Below the pieces are notes generated by a model, which made no database searches, was not told the DNA's origin, and saw only the letters and a list, made by a program, of their open reading frames with translations. A program made the translations under genes and the position numbers. Shown in pieces: positions 17,252-26,918 of a stretch of 64,000 bases of DNA. How positions within the stretch are numbered: position 1 is the first letter of the stretch; each line of letters opens with the position of its first letter. Source of the stretch: Tunicatimonas sp964551335. GTDB lineage: Bacteria > Bacteroidota > Bacteroidia > Cytophagales > Cyclobacteriaceae. The DNA lies in contig CAZKCO010000030.1 in NCBI GenBank assembly GCA_964551335.1, forward strand, positions 21,806 through 85,805, given 5' to 3'.

Positions 17252-20200
17252 CTATTGCTTAATTAACCGGTGTTGCTGTAGTCCGGCAGAAGTCTGTATT
17301 TGTACTACGTAGGTTCCCGATCGATACTCGGTCAGATCAATGGTAGTTTGAGCATTGGAAAGCGCACCTTGCTTAACCCTAGAACCAGTAAGGTCAAAAA
17401 CCTGAAAGTGAAGTTCCTTTTCGGTGATTGGAAATTCTATCTGAAATAGTCCGGCACTCGGATTAGGGTACATTTTAATCTGCGGCAAGCCAGCTTCCTC
17501 CCCGATTGAAGTTATTATTTCCACTTCCAGTACTCGGCTGACCGGTTCGGCGGCAACGAAGTTTTCGTTTCCTTCTTGGTTAGCTACTACGATTACACTT
17601 CCTGATTCAAGCACCGTAAGCTTGTCCCCTTCAATAGTACCTACCCCTTCGGTCACTTCCAGGGCAACTGGTAAGTCAGCGTCACTAGTCGCTCTAATTT
17701 GGTAGGTATTACTGCCCAAAGGGATAATCTCGAGCGTGATTGTCTGAGGTGCCTTCTCCACCATGAAGCTCATCACCACTGTATCGCTAGGGGCAAAATC
17801 CTGGTTTCCAGCCTGATGAGCCTGAACCGTTACCACACCTGCTCCGGTTACCGTTACTATTCCATTTTGTATCTGGGCCGGACCTTCTACCTGATAGGTA
17901 ACCGGTAGTTCGGATGAACTATTAACTCCGAGTGAGAATGGCTCTACGCCGTAAACCAGATCTGTAACCGGGTCAATACTTAGCGTCTGCTCGGTAGTCC
18001 CCAATGGTGTTTCCACCACTGCAGTATTGATCACTGTGAATGTATGAGAGAAAGACGGAGCTGGGTTATACTGATCGTTACCCGGTTGAGAAACTGTCAA
18101 TGTAACCTCACCCGCCTGATTAAAGATCAATTTCTGCTCTTCTCGTACTACCTGGCCGTTCAAATCAATAACGGGGTTAAGCCCGCTGCTTAAAGTAATA
18201 TCCAGATCAATTTCATCGCCAACATTCACGGTATCCGGCAGACTGGCAACACTTAGGGTTTGAGTAAGTTTATCGGGCTCAGCTACAACAAATGACTGCT
18301 GAGCTGCTACTGCCTCATAATTTTCGTTGCCCTCGTTGTAAGCTTCCACCACTACTTCACCGCTCCCAGTAATGGCCAATACACTTCCGTTCAAGGTGGC
18401 ATTTCCACTAACAACTCTATATTCCATCGGAATTCCGGCACTGGAATTAGCCTCTAAAGAGAATGGATCGTCAGATGGGCTTTTGGTATCAATTTCAGCA
18501 AATGTCACTACCTGCGAAGCTTTAGTAATCTCAAATGATCGCACTACCGGACTAGCCGCCAATATGTTATCATTACCTGCCTGCAGGGCTTCAATTGTAA
18601 CTTCACCAGCACCCTGAATTGTAAGTGTTGCACCATCAAGCACCACTTTTCCGGACTTTACCGAAAACGAAACGGGAAGCTCCTGGTCAGATTGAGCGGT
18701 CAGAGTAATTTTTTTGCCTGCTTCGTAGACCTCATCTTCCAGTGGGGCAAAGGTGATGGATTGTGAAGCTTTTCTTACCTCAAATTCCTGAGAAGTTTTA
18801 GCCGAAAGGTAGTTTTCATTTCCGATTACCGATGCTTCAATTTCTACCCTCCCCGCTCTCTGAAGGGAAAGGGTTGCATTACGCAACGTTGCCTCACCAC
18901 TAAGCACTTTAAAAGTGATTGGTAAGTTCGGGGTAGCGCTCGCTTTTAAATCAAATGGTTCATCTCCGTAGGTTTTGTCTCCAATCTCCTCAAAGGATAA
19001 TACTGGTTTCGCTTTATTAATGGTGAAAGACACTTCCTTTTCGGAAGCTGCGTACTGGCTAGTCTCCGATACTTTTACTTTCACTTTGGCTTCCCCTGCC
19101 CCACTAATACTAACTTTAGTGCCATTAATTGATATAAGACCGGATACCTTCTCTATATTGATAGCTCCCTCACCCGCTCGAGATACCTTTATTTCAAAGG
19201 GTGCATCACCGTAAGTTTTATCAGCCACTGCATCTACCTTAAGTTGAGGATCAGCTTTTTGGGTTTCTACGGACAATTTCCAGGTAAGCGGTAGGGCTTT
19301 TGGCTGACTGTCAACGAATTTGATTTTTAGGGCATCGCCCTTATCCAGCCACTCGGTAGTTAATTTTCCATCCTTTGAGGAAACCAAAGCGTCATCATCG
19401 CAGTTGCGATAAATTGCTGCATTGGCACCCGTCACTACTAAACGGCCTGCTTCGGGCATGGTAAAAGAATACCAGTAGTCAGTTTTCGGGAGTGTATTAT
19501 CTCCCTCTTTCGCGGCAACCGCCTGGTCACACTCAGTACCCTTATCGTCGGGCTTGTTGTAGTCAAATGTAATGGTGGTTCCGCTTAATTTGATATTGGC
19601 AATGGAAATTTTACTACCTTTCCCTTTGCCTAGATCGTCGTAGAGATCGGAATTAGGATCAGAAGTCGCGTCAAAAATTATTCTGTTTTTTGATCCGGGG
19701 AACAAATCGCCGGCATCACCCCGGTTTCTTTTCCTGTCAAGATCGTCGTTCCCGTCGGCTTCTTCCAAATCTACTCCTTTGCGGTCTTTTCGGTTATTTA
19801 CGTGGATACTCTCGGGGTAGCGCTCGGTTTTTTCAGTATTAATGTGCCAGATCGCTAATCCTTTTCCGTTGAGGAATCTATCAAAACCACTTTGCTGCCG
19901 ATTTTCTAACAGAAAATACTCGTTAGAATTTGGGGTTTTAATCATGTATATTTTGCCGTCACTATGGGCGGGCTTGAGTTCGTAACTCCCTCCTTGGTTG
20001 GTAATATCTTCTACGTTTCCCCAGCCCAGCATTGCCTTGGAAAAAGCACTCATGCCTGCCGGGTACTCCTCATCTCCAATCCATCCTCCTAATCCCATTA
20101 AGCCCCACTCACCAATACCATGATGATCATCGTCTGAAGTATCAGTATCGTACAGGTCAGGTAACCCTAGCAAGTGGCCAAACTCGTGGCAAAATATCCC

Positions 20201-21136
20201 TAACCTGACCAGTTCAGGTCCTCCGTACCTCACTCGCACTTCGGGTTGGATAGTGTAATCTCTTACAAACGCTCCATCGGCAAATTTAGGTGAGATCGTC
20301 CAACGGTGAGACCAAATGTACTCTTTCTGGCTAGCTTCTTCCGCTCCTTGCCCAGCATGTATTACAATGATTCCGTCTACGTATGAATCTCCATTATTAT
20401 TGTAGCGAGAGAAGTCAACTCCGTCGGCATCCGCCGCAGCAATAGCCTCAGATACCAGTTCACGGGCGCGAGCCTTGCCGTGTTCTTCTCCGTAGTAATC
20501 AAAGTTATTTTTTGCCTGGTACCAACCCACTACCTCTACGTTTGGGATGAACTTACCGTGACTGTTTTCCTTAAAATAACTTTTGAAGGTAGGCTTGTTG
20601 GAAGGGCCATTGAAAAACTTTTCAAACTCTTCTTTTTCGTAACTATGCTTTAGGTCGGGATACTCAATCAGAATAGCCAGCACTTTTACATCCCCCGATG
20701 CAGGCATAACCCCTGCTGCCCCTAATCGGGCAGCAGTGTTGGATCGAAAAGGTTGTAGAAAAGGATCTTTAACGGTTTTGGTACTAGAGGTAGGAGCTAA
20801 ACCCTTTTTAATCTGGCTCAGTTGGCCAATCTGGATAGAATTTCTTGATCCTGGGTTTTGGGCAATAATTCCGCTGCCCATCAATTTACCCTGTTTCTTA
20901 ACTGCATATTCAAAAGTACCTCGACTCGTTTTCACCACTGAATATCCATCAGTTGTTTCCATCCAGTTACGATTTTCATCACCACGGGCAATAACTTCCA
21001 GTTGGCTACCATCGGGTTGGGTGACCTTAATGGCATACGGAGCCGGTGGAGTAGCATGGGGATGATTGTGCTGTGCCAGGGAAAAGCTAGACAATGCCAG
21101 CAGAAAGACTAATAAAGTAACGCACAAACGATTCAT
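17252..21136 (-). CDS. M6-family metalloprotease with seven internal repeats and T9SS sorting domain
   Basis: About 1294 residues from the ATG at 21136, which opens the signal peptide MNRLCVTLLVFLLALSSFSL. An ATG 36 bases upstream only adds residues before it. A pro-region is followed by an M6 (immune inhibitor A-like) catalytic domain with HEFGH at residues 317-321 and the downstream GLPDLYDTDTSDDD. A linker leads to about seven MBG-like repeats of roughly 75-80 residues. The last 75 residues are a type A Por sorting domain (KMYPNPSAGLFQIEF...). Secretion through type IX and surface anchoring follow from that domain. Likely a secreted nutrient-scavenging or virulence-type protease. Confidence 0.93.
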   Translation of the reverse strand: MNRLCVTLLVFLLALSSFSLAQHNHPHATPPAPYAIKVTQPDGSQLEVIARGDENRNWMETTDGYSVVKTSRGTFEYAVKKQGKLMGSGIIAQNPGSRNSIQIGQLSQIKKGLAPTSSTKTVKDPFLQPFRSNTAARLGAAGVMPASGDVKVLAILIEYPDLKHSYEKEEFEKFFNGPSNKPTFKSYFKENSHGKFIPNVEVVGWYQAKNNFDYYGEEHGKARARELVSEAIAAADADGVDFSRYNNNGDSYVDGIIVIHAGQGAEEASQKEYIWSHRWTISPKFADGAFVRDYTIQPEVRVRYGGPELVRLGIFCHEFGHLLGLPDLYDTDTSDDDHHGIGEWGLMGLGGWIGDEEYPAGMSAFSKAMLGWGNVEDITNQGGSYELKPAHSDGKIYMIKTPNSNEYFLLENRQQSGFDRFLNGKGLAIWHINTEKTERYPESIHVNNRKDRKGVDLEEADGNDDLDRKRNRGDAGDLFPGSKNRIIFDATSDPNSDLYDDLGKGKGSKISIANIKLSGTTITFDYNKPDDKGTECDQAVAAKEGDNTLPKTDYWYSFTMPEAGRLVVTGANAAIYRNCDDDALVSSKDGKLTTEWLDKGDALKIKFVDSQPKALPLTWKLSVETQKADPQLKVDAVADKTYGDAPFEIKVSRAGEGAINIEKVSGLISINGTKVSISGAGEAKVKVKVSETSQYAASEKEVSFTINKAKPVLSFEEIGDKTYGDEPFDLKASATPNLPITFKVLSGEATLRNATLSLQRAGRVEIEASVIGNENYLSAKTSQEFEVRKASQSITFAPLEDEVYEAGKKITLTAQSDQELPVSFSVKSGKVVLDGATLTIQGAGEVTIEALQAGNDNILAASPVVRSFEITKASQVVTFAEIDTKSPSDDPFSLEANSSAGIPMEYRVVSGNATLNGSVLAITGSGEVVVEAYNEGNENYEAVAAQQSFVVAEPDKLTQTLSVASLPDTVNVGDEIDLDITLSSGLNPVIDLNGQVVREEQKLIFNQAGEVTLTVSQPGNDQYNPAPSFSHTFTVINTAVVETPLGTTEQTLSIDPVTDLVYGVEPFSLGVNSSSELPVTYQVEGPAQIQNGIVTVTGAGVVTVQAHQAGNQDFAPSDTVVMSFMVEKAPQTITLEIIPLGSNTYQIRATSDADLPVALEVTEGVGTIEGDKLTVLESGSVIVVANQEGNENFVAAEPVSRVLEVEIITSIGEEAGLPQIKMYPNPSAGLFQIEFPITEKELHFQVFDLTGSRVKQGALSNAQTTIDLTEYRSGTYVVQIQTSAGLQQHRLIKQ
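17520..19260 (-). repeat. Seven tandem MBG-like protein repeats inside the M6 protease gene
   Basis: Repeat openings visible in translation are LKVDAVADKTYGDAP, LSFEEIGDKTYGDEP, ITFAPLEDEVYEAGK, VTFAEIDTKSPSDDP, LSVASLPDTVNVGDE, LSIDPVTDLVYGVEP and ITLEIIPLGSNTYQ. Each continues with a GxGxVxVxAxQxGNxNYxxA strand. They are diverged at DNA level, which argues for old rather than recent expansion. Confidence 0.8.
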
Positions 21137-21733
21137 AGGCCTGAGTGAGAGCATCAATGGTGAAAAAGGCACTTTCTCATAATTCCGTACTAAGAACAGA
21201 AAATTTGAAAGAACTAACTAAGACCACCTTGATAAAACATAAAAAATACTAGGAATAGTACGTAATAAAAGCAATTACTTCAGGATGATAACCACAGCTT
21301 TTGTAGGTATTATATAGTTAAACTTCTTCACTTTGCATCAGCTAAGTCAATAAAATCAATAAGATTAGGTAAAATTCCCCCAAAAAGTGATATAATCTTA
21401 CATAAGTTGCTTGAAATGCAAGTGGCAAGACTCGATGTAAGTTTTAAGTGAACTTTACATCAAAGCAAAAAAATACTGAAAAAGCCCAATTTTTCTGCCG
21501 ATGTAGCCTAAGGAAGGGAAGCTTTAGAACAAGTGTGGGGTTAAATACAAAAAACCAGCCTGAACAGACTGGTCTTTTGCTTCTACCATATAAACTACTA
21601 CCTAAATTATACTTTTCCAACGCACTCTTCTTTAAGAAAGTTAGAGAGCAATTGAATTTCAGGTATTTATCACTAAGTATTTAGGTATACCTGACCGTTT
21701 ATTTAGGAATAAGTCTATGGTAAAAGCATCTTT
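21137..21733. other. Intergenic region, AT-rich, no convincing gene
   Basis: This region lies between the protease start and the end of the next minus-strand gene. It holds one clear terminator-like hairpin (21554-21573). A 78-codon plus-strand frame inside (21448-21684) has neither family resemblance nor a plausible composition and crosses that hairpin. The protease promoter should lie in the left part. Confidence 0.5.
21547..21573 (-). terminator. Rho-independent terminator
   Basis: Read on the minus strand, ACCAGTCTG pairs with CAGGCTGGT (one G-U pair, 4-nt loop), followed by TTTTTT. It lies 160 bases beyond the stop of the 134-residue gene, the only minus-strand gene upstream. Confidence 0.75.
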
Positions 21734-22138
21734 TTATGTCGGCAAATTATTCTGACCCACCAATTCTGCAACCAATTTTGTCACTTTTTTCTTAGCGTCT
21801 TCAAAACGAGGCATAAGTTCATAATATTCCCGATTCAATAATAGTTGCTGGGTTGCGTCCAGATACTCCTGAATAAACACCGAAAACAGAGCTGCCCGGC
21901 GAGGGTTATCCGCATTTTGAGCATAATATTGACGCAAGTTCTGCCCAATACGGTAAAAACTCTTATTGTCATTCAGCAAATAGCGATTAAAAGCATAATG
22001 AAAATTATCACAGTTCAGTGCAAAGTTGAACCCAGCTAATAAACTGCTGTCCGGCATCACACCTTTATATTCGTTAAAAAATTGCTCCGCACATTCAGGT
22101 CGGCGAATTAATTCAGGGTATTTTTCAGTAGTTTCCAT
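21734..22138 (-). CDS. Hypothetical 134-residue helical protein
   Basis: Unrecognised. The protein looks soluble and largely helical, rich in Tyr, Phe, Asn and Gln. Stretches such as YAFNRYLLNDNKSFYRIGQNL and FIQEYLDATQQLLLNREYY suggest amphipathic helices. There is no signal peptide or membrane segment. It stands alone, with AT-rich flanks on both sides and its own distal terminator, so it is probably monocistronic. Confidence 0.6.
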   Translation of the reverse strand: METTEKYPELIRRPECAEQFFNEYKGVMPDSSLLAGFNFALNCDNFHYAFNRYLLNDNKSFYRIGQNLRQYYAQNADNPRRAALFSVFIQEYLDATQQLLLNREYYELMPRFEDAKKKVTKLVAELVGQNNLPT

Positions 22139-22412
22139 TCCTCAGTAGTTTAAATGCTAACGTACAATCAAATATAAGTCATATATGTAATAAATAAAAT
22201 AATTTTTATAAATATTTTTATATAAAATAACTAATACGGCAATTCTGGTCCATTTAACTTCTTTTTCTCGAAAATTAGCAGAGAAGTATCTAGTACTATT
22301 TAGTCTGCTAAAGATACTTTTTTGAAAAAAACAGGGTAAATGCAAGTGAACCTTTACATGGCGGTCAGAATATTTCTATTTTAGAAGAAAGTCTTAGGCA
22401 CCCATTCTTACC

Positions 22413-23549
22413 ATGGATAGCTCCTCAGAAAAGCTTTTGTTCCGAAAAATTACAAGGCTGCAAGAGTATTTAAACCATACCCGCTCGCTGAAGAACTGTA
22501 CAATACAGCAAGTGGATTTCACCAGTCGCCCCATTAACTGGACCGAGATTATCATAGAAAATACTGTTTTTCTTGGATGCAGCTTTCGAGCTATCGATAA
22601 AAACTATTTGTTGGAGCAAGGGGCTATTATCTTTCCCAAAGTAAAGCATTTGCCTTACGAGCCCTACCGTAGTAGCTTGTATACCTGGCAGGAACTGATG
22701 AAGGGGTATCATCCAAAAAGGAATCAAAGTTTGGATATTTCCATCTACCGCTACTTTTCGCAGTACAAAGTAAACCCGCCGGTTAATGAAGCATTATATC
22801 AACGAATCCACGATCACGCCATCGATGATGCCCTGCGTGATTTTCTGAATTTTCAGCCCGACGGATTAACTCAAAAACGTTGCATAGGTGTCATGGGTGG
22901 CCACAGTACGTTAAGAACCGACCGGTTCTTTCATCTGGTAGCCCGAACCGCTAAACTACTTACTGAAAAAGGCTATACTATTGTTTCTGGTGGCGGACCT
23001 GGTATTATGGAAGCGGCTAACCTGGGAGCTTACTTTGCATTTCAATCCGACATTGATCTCCAGGAATCAATTACACTATTGGAGGCCGCTCCCCACTACA
23101 CCGACCCTTCATACGTTAGGCAAGCCCAGAAAGTAATTGATAAGTTTCCAACAGGACACACAAGTCTGGCGATACCCACCTGGTTCTATGGTCACGAGCC
23201 TAGTAACCTCTTTGCTTCTCACATTGCTAAATATTTTTCTAATAGCATCCGCGAAGACACCCTGCTGGCAATATGTTTACACGGAGTTATTTTCGCTCCG
23301 GGTAGCGCAGGCACCATCCAGGAAATTTTCATGGATGCCGCCCAGAACCATTACGGGTCATTCAATTACGTAAGCCCTATGATTTTTCTGGGCAAAAAAT
23401 GGTACGAAATTGAATCAATGATATTTCCTCTGGTGAAAAAACTCTCCTACGGTAAGCGCTACCATGATTTATTATTCATTTCCGATGACCCAAAACGGAT
23501 AGTGCAGTTTATTCTTAATCATCAGCCGGTACCAAATACTGAAAGCTAG
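22413..23549 (+). CDS. LOG/PpnN-like Rossmann-fold nucleotide-binding protein
   Basis: A 378-residue protein. The C-terminal two thirds carry the TIGR00730/LOG fold: an IGVMGGHSTLRTDR opening strand, SGGGPGIMEAANLGA (the usual GGGPGxMEA phosphate-binding loop), and PGSAGTIQEIFMDA in place of the canonical PGGxGTxxE. That second motif has Gly replaced by Ser but keeps the Thr and Glu. LOG enzymes hydrolyse nucleoside 5'-monophosphates to base and ribose phosphate. The N-terminal 130 residues are extra, as in PpnN, and include a short pentapeptide-like stretch (VDFTSRPINWTEIIIENTVF). Cytoplasmic. Confidence 0.85.
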   Translation: MDSSSEKLLFRKITRLQEYLNHTRSLKNCTIQQVDFTSRPINWTEIIIENTVFLGCSFRAIDKNYLLEQGAIIFPKVKHLPYEPYRSSLYTWQELMKGYHPKRNQSLDISIYRYFSQYKVNPPVNEALYQRIHDHAIDDALRDFLNFQPDGLTQKRCIGVMGGHSTLRTDRFFHLVARTAKLLTEKGYTIVSGGGPGIMEAANLGAYFAFQSDIDLQESITLLEAAPHYTDPSYVRQAQKVIDKFPTGHTSLAIPTWFYGHEPSNLFASHIAKYFSNSIREDTLLAICLHGVIFAPGSAGTIQEIFMDAAQNHYGSFNYVSPMIFLGKKWYEIESMIFPLVKKLSYGKRYHDLLFISDDPKRIVQFILNHQPVPNTES

Positions 23550-23580
23550 TAAACTTATTTTTAGACCGGTTACGTTAATA

Positions 23581-23602
23581 CTGAAGGAGCTTTTTCCTTC
23601 GG
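23581..23602 (+). terminator. Possible weak terminator
   Basis: CTGAAGGA (23581-23588) pairs with TCCTTCGG (23595-23602), including one G-U pair. Only three T residues follow, so termination would be inefficient. Confidence 0.35.
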
Positions 23603-23661
23603 TTTAGGGAGCTATATAAAGTAGATCGTTTTTCAAACACATCCTAGCTATTCTAGATAAT

Positions 23662-24942
23662 ATGACCCTGTTTTATAGGATTTCCGTCTTAGTATTTTGT
23701 AGTGCCAGTGGCGTTCTTGCCCAGGATTTAGCAATTGATACTACTTCGCAAGCCTCGGTAGCAACCTTGGCTGAACGGTCGAGAAACGTTCAGTCCAAAC
23801 GGCATTATCAGCAGGCTACTCAATTAGAATCCGAAAATCGCTATCAGGAAGCTATATTGGAACTAGATCAGGCGTTGGCGCTTAAACACAACTTTCAGGA
23901 TGCACTGTGGCTGAGGGCAAGGTTACATCGGTACGAAGGAAACTTTTCTGATGCGCTGACTGATTATCAATCGTTACTCTATTTGGCGCCTGAGCAAGTG
24001 GAAGCCCGTTTCGAGCGAGCCCAATTGTTCTACCGTTTAGATCGATACCAGGATGCATTGGATGATTATATCTACTTGTTACAGAATGACTTAGGAGAGA
24101 CTAGTACTGTTTACTTTCGCGGGACTCAGCAACATACAGCGGGAGGAACTGAGTTTGTAGCGCAATCGGTAGCTACGGTTCAGTCGGGTATTAAAGCTGA
24201 TATCTGGAATATGATGGGATTGAGCTATTTGAAGCTCAAAAATTATCCAAAAGCCCAATTACACTTCGAGTTAGCCCTCTCTCAAAATTCTCAGGATCCA
24301 AACATATACAGTAATCTAGGCCAAATCGCTGAGCAAAATGGAGATACTACTGCCGCTATTGACTACTATCGGCAGGCATTGGAATTGCGGCCAGATCATC
24401 CCGAAGCCTTGAGTAATTTTTCCTACCTCACTCGCAAAACCAATCAATTGGACCTGGCCCAAGCCACCTTAACTGAAGTGAATAACGAAGAAAATTCATC
24501 CCCGTATAGTTTACTTCACCGGGGCATGGTACTACATCAGCTTGGCCAATATCAAAAGGCAGTGGAGCAGTTCACCCAGGCCATAACTTATCTACCTCGT
24601 GAGGCTGATTTTTACCTACAACGAGCTTTCTCGCTAGAAAAATTAAGCCACTTAGACCGTGCGCTTCATGATTATTCTAAAGCAATTGAGCTTAGCCCTA
24701 CCCTGGAAAAAGCCTACGTAAACCGCGGGAATGTATATTACAAGCAGAAAAAGTTTCCGTTAGCAGTTCAGGATTACCAGCGAGCGTTAAGCTTAAATAA
24801 TCAAAATGCTAAGACGTACTTTAATTTAGCACTCGTTTATCACCGGTTACACCAATTAGATGAAGCCTGTCTGTATTTAAACCGCGCACTTGATTTGGGA
24901 TACCAACCTGCCCAGCGAATCGCTACTGAACTCTGCCAGTAA
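23662..24942 (+). CDS. Exported tetratricopeptide-repeat protein
   Basis: A 426-residue protein with a signal peptide ending near GVLAQ. It then carries about nine or ten TPR units (for example AILELDQALALKHNF, AQLHFELALSQNSQDP, AIDYYRQALELRPDHPEAL, AVEQFTQAITYLPREADF, ALHDYSKAIELSPTLEKAY and AVQDYQRALSLNNQNA). TPR arrays are protein-interaction scaffolds, and the signal peptide places this one in the periplasm. No catalytic domain is seen and no clear partner is adjacent. Confidence 0.9.
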   Translation: MTLFYRISVLVFCSASGVLAQDLAIDTTSQASVATLAERSRNVQSKRHYQQATQLESENRYQEAILELDQALALKHNFQDALWLRARLHRYEGNFSDALTDYQSLLYLAPEQVEARFERAQLFYRLDRYQDALDDYIYLLQNDLGETSTVYFRGTQQHTAGGTEFVAQSVATVQSGIKADIWNMMGLSYLKLKNYPKAQLHFELALSQNSQDPNIYSNLGQIAEQNGDTTAAIDYYRQALELRPDHPEALSNFSYLTRKTNQLDLAQATLTEVNNEENSSPYSLLHRGMVLHQLGQYQKAVEQFTQAITYLPREADFYLQRAFSLEKLSHLDRALHDYSKAIELSPTLEKAYVNRGNVYYKQKKFPLAVQDYQRALSLNNQNAKTYFNLALVYHRLHQLDEACLYLNRALDLGYQPAQRIATELCQ

Positions 24943-24976
24943 TCAAAAGAAAAAAAAACAGCCCTTCCGGGCTGTT
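24943..24976 (-). terminator. Rho-independent terminator of the ParB-like gene
   Basis: AACAGCCC (24957-24964) pairs with GGGCTGTT (24969-24976) around a 4-nt loop. On the minus strand it is followed by a long T-rich run. It could also serve the TPR gene that ends just before it. Confidence 0.88.
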
Positions 24977-25004
24977 AACTCACTAGATACTATAGCGATA
25001 ACAA

Positions 25005-25958
25005 TTAGGCGTTGGCAAACTTACCGAAAAGTTCGTCTTCAATTCGCTTTAAATAGTCTTTAGCCTGTTTCAGAGAATTTTTATCCTTACGCTGAATGGC
25101 TTTATTAATGGCTGAGATGATTCGGCCTTTGTGCATTTGTAGGCGTTCTTCCTTGGAAGAAAATACCGGATCTTTCAGCTTAAGCTCATCGGATGCTTCC
25201 TGAATTCGGGCATCTTCCCGTAACATAGCCTGCTTATCTTTGTGCGCCTGCTTAGCTCTTCGAATGGCTTGAGCTTTATTGTATAAATCGGCAGCATTCT
25301 TGATTTTACCTACTTTCCGAGCATCCTTCTCTTGGGCAATAAGCTGTACATCACCTTTCTTCACCTTCACATTACCCGAAAGTATATCGTGCTTCAACTC
25401 CGGATTAGTACGTCCAATTAACTCCAAACCTTTGGCGAATTCTGCATCTCGTAATATGGTACGATCACTCACATTGAACTCTCTCGCCAAAATTTCAGAA
25501 GTTTTATCTCCACTTTGGCCACTTGAAAGTACTTTGTCGTATCCACCTCGTTTTTTCTTCATTCGCTCGTATTTCAGTCCCCGAAAATAGCTGAGCTGAT
25601 CAGGGTTGAGGTTACGGCGGCCCAACTGATGATTAAGCATCCAGTCTTTTGCCTGCTCCTTACTAGTGAAGTGATGAAGCCGTACTTTAAACGGAATATT
25701 ATTTCGCTGACAAATGTCAAGACGGTTATGACCATCAATCAAGACCAATTCTCCGTTTTCTTTTTTCCAGACCGTTAAGGGGTCCAAACAGCCGTTCAGC
25801 TTAATATTTTGTTCCAGCTGTTGTTTAGAATCAGCAGTAAGTGGGGGAATAAAACGTTGTAACTCACTTTTGACTTGAATGTCATCAACGGTTACTGTTC
25901 CTTGTTCAGCGCCATTTTCGGCAATGATTACAGCCTGCTGCATAGCGGTGTCTTCCAT
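25005..25958 (-). CDS. Stand-alone ParB/Srx-fold domain protein
   Basis: A 317-residue protein. Residues about 20-110 form a ParB N-terminal-type domain with LIDGHNRLDICQRNNIPF, equivalent to the GERR/GHNR CTP-binding box. HHFTSKEQAKDWMLNHQLGRRNL follows, then a region resembling a helix-turn-helix (ILAREFNVSDRTILRDAEF). The C-terminal 110 residues are very basic and helical, probably coiled coil. ParB-like proteins bind DNA and hydrolyse CTP; without a ParA neighbour a partition role is doubtful, and a transcriptional or nucleoid role is possible. It may be a relic or cargo of an integrated element. Confidence 0.82.
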   Translation of the reverse strand: MEDTAMQQAVIIAENGAEQGTVTVDDIQVKSELQRFIPPLTADSKQQLEQNIKLNGCLDPLTVWKKENGELVLIDGHNRLDICQRNNIPFKVRLHHFTSKEQAKDWMLNHQLGRRNLNPDQLSYFRGLKYERMKKKRGGYDKVLSSGQSGDKTSEILAREFNVSDRTILRDAEFAKGLELIGRTNPELKHDILSGNVKVKKGDVQLIAQEKDARKVGKIKNAADLYNKAQAIRRAKQAHKDKQAMLREDARIQEASDELKLKDPVFSSKEERLQMHKGRIISAINKAIQRKDKNSLKQAKDYLKRIEDELFGKFANA

Positions 25959-26535
25959 AAATCAGAAATTAATGCGTGAAATGAAAATTTGACTAATAGA
26001 TATTAATAAGAAATTTTTGTACATGTTTTTGTTTTCCTTCGTATTACGCCTCTGTGCCTGGTTGTCAATAAACCAATCCAATTAAACTATCTATTCGACT
26101 GCTCCAGACCATACAGACTCGGGTATGATTGAAGAAAAAGAAATCAAAATGGTCAGCTTAGCAGAAAATTACATTTTTAGCTCACTCAGTCAAATAACGA
26201 GTTTTTTTTTTAAAAGTTCACCATTATTAGGTATAAATTATGTAAAATAGACACTAGTTGACAATTTTTTTTATTCAATTTCACAATATTATTATACTTG
26301 GTAAGCTTCATTAAGGGTTAATACTTAAAAATTTAACTAGCCTGAGTTGGTATTTAGTGATAACGTAAATCATAGACTTGCTCGAAATCCTTGAACTCGA
26401 TTAAAAACTACTTTTTCACTACTATTTCTAATTCATACTGCCGAAATGGCAAATCATAGTTTTACAAAACCAATAGATCTTCCTGACATTGAGATGATTA
26501 TGCGAGAATACTCTCCATTAAATCTCTAATTTAAG
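25959..26535. other. AT-rich intergenic region, no supported gene
   Basis: About 580 bases between the ParB-like start and the end of a small minus-strand gene. It includes a run of ten T residues (26202-26211) and two very short plus-strand frames (41 codons at 26125, 27 codons at 26446). Neither has supporting features. The ParB-like gene's promoter must lie here. Confidence 0.45.
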
Positions 26536-26751
26536 TTAAAGGATTGGCTGATCTTCAGTATCAGTATCTTTAGCAATATCATGTTTATCTAGCCATTCTT
26601 CCCAAGAAGGTATTTTTCGAGCAGCGGGATGCAGGGAGGGATCAAACAGCACTTCCTTATACTCTCCGTAAGAACGCCTTAATAATTTTTGAAAACCTTC
26701 GGGCAACTCCGACCACTTTAGTTTTTCTTTTGGATTTTCAATTCCGGTCAT
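26536..26751 (-). CDS. Hypothetical 71-residue protein
   Basis: A small soluble protein opening MTGIENPKEKLKWSELPEG, with KLLRRSYGEYKEVLF and a Trp-containing IPSWEEWLDKHDIAKD tail. Its composition is like a real folded small protein (hydrophobic core plus charged surface). I do not recognise the family. It lies 167 bases downstream of the anti-sigma gene on the same strand and could be a distal member of that operon, though no evidence links them directly. Confidence 0.5.
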   Translation of the reverse strand: MTGIENPKEKLKWSELPEGFQKLLRRSYGEYKEVLFDPSLHPAARKIPSWEEWLDKHDIAKDTDTEDQPIL

Positions 26752-26918
26752 AGATAAACATTTGTAAAGTAAATAGCTCTGAAGCCCAGATGTTTTAACA
26801 TTACGATTTTTTTAAAGAAAAGATTTGTATTTCTACCTTAACCGAAGAGCAAAATTGTATAGCCCATAATTTTACACGAATAACGGACCCTAGACTATAT
26901 GGGGCACAGCAGCACAAT

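Noticed and set aside
21448..21684. 78-codon plus-strand frame in the gap after the M6 protease
   Set aside because: Composition is unlike a protein, it runs across a clear terminator hairpin, and no homology is recognised.
26125..26250. 41-codon frame in the ParB-like upstream region
   Set aside because: Contains a translated poly-T run and has no supporting signals.
26446..26529. 27-codon plus-strand frame ending next to a convergent gene
   Set aside because: Too short to judge; no terminator or conserved motif seen.
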